Assembly: GCA_964572225.1 (NCBI GenBank)
Contig: CAZNFR010000054.1
Location: forward strand, 1 to 24,867
Direction: 5' to 3'
From: CAZNFR01 sp964572225
Lineage (GTDB): Bacteria > Bacteroidota > Bacteroidia > Bacteroidales > GCA-2748055
Length of the DNA stretch: 24,867 nucleotides
Shown: positions 21,946 to 24,867 of the stretch, piece after piece
How the letters are laid out: each line of letters starts with the position of its first letter
Numbering within the stretch: position 1 is the first letter of the stretch
Made by a program: the position numbers and the translations under genes
The notes under the pieces: generated by a model
The model's input: the letters and a program-made list of their open reading frames with translations, nothing else
Told to the model about the DNA's origin: nothing
Database searches by the model: none

Positions 21946-22323
21946 ATGAAAACCTATCATAAGAAATACCGGATCAAGGCCACACCCGAAGAAGTCTATA
22001 ATGCTTTGGTCAAACCCTTTGCCATATCTTTATGGACAGGCCAACCGGCCCGAATGGAAGAAAAGCCCGGAACCGAATTCTCCTTGTTTAACGGGGATAT
22101 TTCCGGGATTAATGTGGAGTTCGTACCCAACCGCAAGATTGTTCAGGAGTGGTTTTTCGGGGAACAGGAAAAGGAATCCATCGTTACCCTGCTGCTTCAT
22201 GAAGACAAGCTCCTTACCCAGATTGAGCTGACCCATATCAATATCCCTGATGAGGCCTTCGAGGATATGAAAAACGGTTGGGACAATTATTATTTCGGCG
22301 GACTCAAAGAGTTTTTTCAGTAG
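21946..22323 (+). CDS. SRPBCC-domain protein (AHA1/START-like)
   Basis: A 125-residue single-domain protein of the SRPBCC (Bet v 1-like) fold. The opening KTYHKKYRIKATPEEVYNALVKP is the typical first strand and helix, WTGQPARMEEKPGTEFSLFNGDI the middle sheet, and EDMKNGWDNYYFGGLKEFF the long C-terminal helix lining the cavity. Members bind hydrophobic ligands or act as AHA1-like proteins; nothing indicates which. The start is the ATG at 21946; a GTG six codons upstream is in frame but not needed. The next gene begins 34 bases downstream, suggesting a shared transcript. Confidence 0.88.
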   Translation: MKTYHKKYRIKATPEEVYNALVKPFAISLWTGQPARMEEKPGTEFSLFNGDISGINVEFVPNRKIVQEWFFGEQEKESIVTLLLHEDKLLTQIELTHINIPDEAFEDMKNGWDNYYFGGLKEFFQ

Positions 22324-22357
22324 CCCAAACTTTTTATAGAAATTGAATTATTGCAAG

Positions 22358-23596
22358 ATGAAACCTCCCAAAAAAGGATATACCACCCGATCCCTGCACA
22401 CCCCATTCCCCAGTCCGGATGTCCATAATGCCTTGAACTTTCCGGTATACGACAGCGTTGCGTTTGATTTTGAAAGTTCCGGCAGCATCGAAGACGCTTT
22501 CAATGATCGCAGAAAAGCACATACATACTCACGGGTTACCAATCCCACTGTCGAGTATCTGGAAGCCAAAATAAGGAATATTACCGGGGCGCATGGAGTG
22601 GTCGCCATGGCATCAGGCATGGCAGCCATTACTTCCGTCTTTCTATCCCTGGTGAATCCAGGGGAGAACATCGTCAGTTCGCCACGCTTATTCGCACACA
22701 CTCATGGATTACTGGAAAATACTCTGGGAAGGCTGGGAATTCGTTGCAGGTTTGTGAATATGCTCGACCTGGCATCACTTGAAAATGCCATTGATGATAA
22801 AACAAGAGTGGTATTTTTCGAAACGGTTACCAATCCACAACTCGAGATAGCCGATATTGAGGCTATTTCGGAGATAACAAGAAAACGGAATATCGTACTG
22901 GTAACCGATTCTACTGTTACGCCCATGAATATATTTTCCGGAAAAGATTTTGGGGTAAATCTTGAAGTGATGTCGGCCACCAAATTTATCTCCGGTGGCG
23001 CAACCTCGGTGGGCGGTGTGGTAATCGACCATGGTAATTTTGATTGGGACCTTAATCCTGCCATGCGGTCCTATTATGAAAAATACGGTGAAAATGCCTT
23101 TATCGCCCGTCAAAGGAAAGAGATTTTCCGAACTCTGGGCCCTACTCTGTCTCCCCAAGCCGCCTGGTATCAGAGTATGGGTCTTGATATAATGGATTTG
23201 AGGGTTGAGCGATGTTACAGGAACTGCCTTGAGATTGCGACCTTCCTGAAGGAGCATCCGGGAATCAGGGAAGTGAATTATCCCGGGTTGAAGGATAATT
23301 CGTTTTACGAACTCACGGCACAACAATTCAGGGGAATCCCGGGAACAGTTATGACCTTTGACCTGGAATCGGGAAAGGAATGTTTTGATTTTATGGACAG
23401 GCTCAAGGTGATTCGCAGGGCCACAAATCTGAACGATAACAAGACCCTCGTCATTCATCCCTGGACGACCATCTACGCAGAATACAGTCATGAAGAGAAA
23501 ATCGCCATGGGCCTGAGGGATACCATGTTAAGGCTCTCTGTTGGAATCGAAGAAGCAGATGACCTGATTGAAGATATGGTTCAGGCACTTTCCTGA
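22358..23596 (+). CDS. Cys/Met-metabolism PLP-dependent enzyme (MetY / gamma-lyase-like)
   Basis: A 412-residue cytoplasmic PLP enzyme of the cystathionine gamma-synthase / methionine gamma-lyase / O-acetylhomoserine sulfhydrylase family. Visible residues are the neighbouring-subunit phosphate site YSR (57-59), the phosphate loop ASGMAAI (85-91), NPQLEIADI (159-167), Asp184 in LVTDST, and the PLP lysine Lys209 in MSATKFISGG. The family tyrosine that stacks on PLP (YGxT motif) appears as Phe112 in PRLFAHTHGLL. The usual choice between sulfhydrylase, gamma-synthase and lyase cannot be made by eye. I start at the ATG at 22358 rather than a TTG five codons upstream. It follows the SRPBCC gene closely and ends in front of a shared terminator. 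Confidence 0.9.
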   Translation: MKPPKKGYTTRSLHTPFPSPDVHNALNFPVYDSVAFDFESSGSIEDAFNDRRKAHTYSRVTNPTVEYLEAKIRNITGAHGVVAMASGMAAITSVFLSLVNPGENIVSSPRLFAHTHGLLENTLGRLGIRCRFVNMLDLASLENAIDDKTRVVFFETVTNPQLEIADIEAISEITRKRNIVLVTDSTVTPMNIFSGKDFGVNLEVMSATKFISGGATSVGGVVIDHGNFDWDLNPAMRSYYEKYGENAFIARQRKEIFRTLGPTLSPQAAWYQSMGLDIMDLRVERCYRNCLEIATFLKEHPGIREVNYPGLKDNSFYELTAQQFRGIPGTVMTFDLESGKECFDFMDRLKVIRRATNLNDNKTLVIHPWTTIYAEYSHEEKIAMGLRDTMLRLSVGIEEADDLIEDMVQALS

Positions 23597-23657
23597 TCCG
23601 GTTAACGGATTTACCTCCTATTCCATGTGCCTTTGCCTGCGAGTATGCATTTATAGA

Positions 23658-23692
23658 AAAACACCCCGCATCGAAAGGATACAGGGTGTTTT
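23658..23692. terminator. Bidirectional rho-independent terminator
   Basis: AAAACACCC (23658-23666) pairs with GGGTGTTTT (23684-23692) around a 17-base loop. The A/T tracts at the stem ends give a T run on either strand. It lies between the convergent PLP-enzyme and beta-barrel genes. Confidence 0.75.
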
Positions 23693-23716
23693 CATTATAT
23701 TGAGAAAAATCAGACC

Positions 23717-24667
23717 TTAGAAGGAAATCAGTGTAAGTCCCACGGAGAAAGGATATAGTTCAGGCCCTCTTCCGCTTTCGAAAAGAGAAGTGGGGTAGTA
23801 GGTTGCGAAAAGCTTTACAGCGCGGTACCCCACCCTTGCGGTAAATCCATAGCGCAATGGGGAAAGGTAGAAATCATTTTTTTCTTTATCTTTTTGTTTT
23901 CCACCGCCAACGGAATACACAGTTTTGGTTTTTGAACCCAGTTTAACTGCACCGATCACACCCCCGGAAATAAATATTCTATGACCGCCTGCAGGGATCT
24001 GAAATTCAAGAAGCAGAGGAGCATTTAGATAGGTAGTCCGCAGCTTTGCCCTCCGTATGCTTGCATCTTCATCCGGGATCTTGTATTCAATAATGGTTCC
24101 GTCTTCCCCTTTTTTAATCACGTTTCCTCCATCGAAAAAGTAATTGTTCCATTCAAATCCTAATCCGGTTACCAGTCCGACCTTATCGGTTCCCAATGGG
24201 AGTCCGTACTCAAGAAGGTTCAGGTTCACTCCCCAGGATTTTTCGGTGTTGAGTTTCATAAAAGAATTTTCCGGGGCCAGTTCCATCTTGAAATCGCTGT
24301 TCACATAATTGTTCAGCCCTAATTCAAATCCGGCCCAATGAGGCTTAAACTTAAGTTTTCGCTTATGGTTTCCATCTTCATTACCGAAGTAATCATCCCC
24401 TTCCAAATCCATATCCTCAATATCATCCCATTCAACGGAAGTAGAACCATCCTCACTTTCAATGATGGTCACTCCTTTTTTACCGATCCTGATTTTGGTT
24501 GTATCCCCGCCTTCCTCAACATAAATGAATTCTTCATCTCCTACTTTGACGGTGGTTTTTTGTTCCTCTTCTATCACGGTAACTTTATTGCCTGCTTTGG
24601 TAACCTGCTGGGCCATTAATCCAGCCACAAGCAAAATAGTCATTAATGTGGTAAACATTCTTTTCAT
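23717..24667 (-). CDS. Outer-membrane beta-barrel protein (PorT-like family)
   Basis: A 316-residue exported protein of unknown role. The signal peptide MKRMFTTLMTILLVAGLMAQ is followed by an unusual periplasmic or surface segment (about 21-100) made of short beta repeats rich in Val, Thr, Glu and Asp (KVTVIEEEQKTTVKVGDEEF, TTKIRIGKKGVTIIESEDG) and an acidic stretch (DDIEDMDLEGDD). From about 110 the alternating pattern with aromatic girdle residues (WAGFELGLNNYV, TYLNAPLLLEFQIP, RYGFTARVGYRAVKLFATYY) indicates an 8-stranded barrel of the outer-membrane beta-barrel (PF13568-like) family, ending in F. TYLNAPLLL is a typical segment of that family. The ATG at 24667 opens the signal peptide. It could be read through from the tRNA-Val upstream. 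Confidence 0.82.
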   Translation of the reverse strand: MKRMFTTLMTILLVAGLMAQQVTKAGNKVTVIEEEQKTTVKVGDEEFIYVEEGGDTTKIRIGKKGVTIIESEDGSTSVEWDDIEDMDLEGDDYFGNEDGNHKRKLKFKPHWAGFELGLNNYVNSDFKMELAPENSFMKLNTEKSWGVNLNLLEYGLPLGTDKVGLVTGLGFEWNNYFFDGGNVIKKGEDGTIIEYKIPDEDASIRRAKLRTTYLNAPLLLEFQIPAGGHRIFISGGVIGAVKLGSKTKTVYSVGGGKQKDKEKNDFYLSPLRYGFTARVGYRAVKLFATYYPTSLFESGRGPELYPFSVGLTLISF

Positions 24668-24724
24668 TTTCCAACTAAATTAAATTATAGACTTCGCGTT
24701 ATTTTGGTTCTCTGTGAGTGTGAC

Positions 24725-24778
24725 GGGGAGGGGTAGGGAAAAGTTACAGGGGATATGGGGATGTGGGGATGTAGGGAT
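24725..24778 (+). repeat. G-rich tract with 8-bp tandem repeat (possible G-quadruplex)
   Basis: GGGG-A-GGGG-TA-GGG (24725-24738) is followed by 3.7 copies of an octamer close to GGGGATGT (24749-24778). This gives four G tracts with loops of 4, 4 and 5 bases. It lies between the tRNA-Val 3' end and the beta-barrel gene; transcripts of both would carry the C-rich strand. Confidence 0.6.
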
Positions 24779-24813
24779 CCCAATTTTTCAATAACATGGA
24801 TGAAGAGAGATAG

Positions 24814-24867
24814 TGGGCAATGCGGGATTCGAACCTGCGACTTCTACCCTGTCAAGGTAGCACTCTA
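24814..24867 (-). tRNA. tRNA-Val (anticodon GAC), 5' part outside the window
   Basis: The 3' 54 nt of a tRNA on the - strand. The anticodon stem CTACC/GGTAG holds the loop TTGACAG, giving anticodon GAC (Val). The variable loop is AAGTC. The T arm is GCAGG, TTCGAAT, CCCGC, with one A-C mismatch at the third pair. The acceptor strand ATTGCCC is followed by discriminator A; CCA is not encoded. The 5' acceptor strand and most of the D arm are cut off by the window end. Confidence 0.9.

Noticed and set aside
22775..23491. 238-codon - strand open frame inside the PLP enzyme gene
   Set aside because: It is antisense to a strongly conserved enzyme and its translation shows no domain.
1..24867. CRISPR array, insertion sequence, prophage or attachment site
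   Set aside because: No direct-repeat array, transposase, integrase or tRNA-end duplication was found. Both tRNAs lack integrase neighbours inside the window.

Overview
The window looks like chromosomal DNA from a member of the Bacteroidota that is not a classical gut Bacteroides. Evidence: a TonB-dependent receptor with a carboxypeptidase-regulatory N-domain, a protein with a type IX secretion (T9SS) C-terminal sorting domain, a PorT-like beta-barrel protein, promoters fitting the Bacteroidota pattern (TTG/TTTG, 17-19 nt, TAnnTTTG), and very few Shine-Dalgarno sequences. A marine or sediment Marinilabiliales-type organism would fit, but this is only an impression.

Layout. 1-1450: end of a small Xre-type regulator, a RibD-type reductase, tRNA-Arg(CCT) and a four-helix-bundle protein, closed by a bidirectional terminator. 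1484-2494 (-): a type II glutamine synthetase with its own promoter. 2926-6908 (-): a thiamine salvage operon in which a TPP riboswitch precedes a TonB-dependent receptor, a PnuC/PnuT-type inner-membrane transporter and thiamine pyrophosphokinase. 6990-8087 (-): an acyl-lipid desaturase. 8345-9579 (+): an RRM RNA-binding protein and a CspA-like protein in one operon behind a leader of about 145 nt, then a second cold-shock-domain protein with a charged N-terminal tail. Membrane desaturation next to RNA-chaperone genes makes 7-9.6 kb look like a cold-adaptation neighbourhood (inference).

9665-15716 (+): a sulfatase lipoprotein, a VOC protein with a C-terminal helix-turn-helix-like tail, an NTF2-like lipoprotein, a sugar isomerase/epimerase-like TIM barrel, and a secreted GH2 glycosidase with a malectin-like domain. 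These look like sulfated-glycan or glycoside breakdown functions, but no SusC/SusD pair is present. 15811-17609 (+): a BlaI-type repressor with dyads in its promoter, overlapping by ATGA a BlaR1-like M56 metallopeptidase/TonB gene that is broken by a frameshift and a nonsense codon. 17804-20374 (-): a secreted DUF3160 protein with a T9SS tail. 20496-23596 (+): an MFS transporter, an SRPBCC protein and a Cys/Met-metabolism PLP enzyme. 23717-24667 (-): an outer-membrane beta-barrel protein. A G-rich octamer repeat and a partial tRNA-Val(GAC) end the window.

No wholly unknown multi-gene system was seen. The points most worth a second look are the doubly broken M56 sensor beside an intact repressor, the GH2 enzyme with Cys in place of the near-invariant Asn before its acid/base Glu, the long leader of the RRM-cold-shock operon, and the large inverted repeat between the DUF3160 and MFS genes.
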